Shown here: positions 5,688-5,814 of the stretch, piece by piece
How the letters are laid out: each line of letters opens with the position of its first letter
Numbering within the stretch: position 1 is the first letter of the stretch
Assembly (NCBI GenBank): GCA_030841965.1
Contig: JAUUSJ010000201.1
Span: forward strand, 1-5,814
DNA from: Blautia sp.
Lineage (GTDB): Bacteria; Bacillota; Clostridia; Lachnospirales; Lachnospiraceae
Length of the DNA: 5,814 nucleotides
Direction: 5' to 3'
Notes under the pieces: model-generated
Told to the model about the DNA's origin: nothing
The model's database searches: none
The model's input: only the letters and a program-made list of their open reading frames with translations
Translations under genes and position numbers: made by a program

Positions 5688-5814
5688 AATTGTAGAAATG
5701 GTTATGTTTTGTCAGTCGCTTTCGAGTATTTTGTTTTTTTGACTGTAGAAGTAGTTATATTTTGCAGTTGTTTTCGAGTATTTTATTTTTTTGACTGTAG
5801 AAGTAGTTATATTT
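5688..5814. repeat. 52-53-bp tandem repeat, running off the window
   Basis: There are two full units, 5688-5740 (53 bp) and 5741-5792 (52 bp), and a partial third, 5793-5814. Units 1 and 2 differ at about nine positions including one indel. The third is identical to unit 2 over its 22 visible bases. Each full unit ends in a TTTTTTT run preceded by TTCGAGTATTTT. The whole unit is conserved, with no variable spacer, so this is not CRISPR. The array probably continues beyond the window. The gap 5654-5687 holds nothing clear. Confidence 0.85.

Noticed and set aside
5688..5814. CRISPR array
   Set aside because: The full 52-53-bp unit is conserved with no unique spacers, and no cas gene is present.

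Overview
The window holds a complete three-gene aryl-β-glucoside (salicin/arbutin/cellobiose-type) PTS operon, all on the + strand. The order is a LicT/BglG-family RNA-binding antiterminator (520-1353), a β-glucoside PTS permease EIIBCA (1679-3553) and a GH1 6-phospho-β-glucosidase (3882-5315). This is the order of E. coli bglGFB. Low GC, strong AGGAGG-type ribosome binding sites, Firmicutes-style protein sequences and long AT-rich leaders suggest a clostridial Firmicute, plausibly a gut Lachnospiraceae. That placement is inferred from style; no marker gene is present.

Layout. 1-118: a repeat arm followed by a 14-15-bp tandem repeat. 236-404: a near-consensus promoter (TTGACA, 17 bp, TATACT), a 29-nt RAT antiterminator site and an overlapping intrinsic terminator, the classic LicT-controlled leader. 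520-1353: licT. 1354-1678: no gene, but several hairpins, a degenerate RAT-like sequence and a good candidate internal promoter. 1679-3553: bglP. 3554-3881: no gene, but a region with competing RNA stems, a long hairpin whose loop carries an anti-Shine-Dalgarno-like sequence, and a 16-bp palindrome. 3882-5315: bglA. 5354-5399: a strong intrinsic terminator ending the operon. 5411-5814: a G-rich tract, a ~195-bp imperfect palindrome and 52-53-bp tandem repeats running off the window.

How it works (known for the families, inferred here). BglP imports and phosphorylates the β-glucoside, and BglA hydrolyses the 6-phospho-β-glucoside to glucose-6-phosphate plus aglycone or glucose. Without substrate, BglP phosphorylates LicT on PRD1 and keeps it inactive. 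With substrate, LicT binds the RAT RNA, blocks the leader terminator and lets transcription continue through its own gene and the operon.

The genes are ordinary. The unusual parts are non-coding: a perfect 43-bp inverted repeat brackets the entire operon (6-48 and 5484-5526), its right copy is one arm of a large palindromic element, and both long intercistronic gaps carry unexplained RNA-structure potential. I see no defence system, CRISPR, tRNA, rRNA or transposase.
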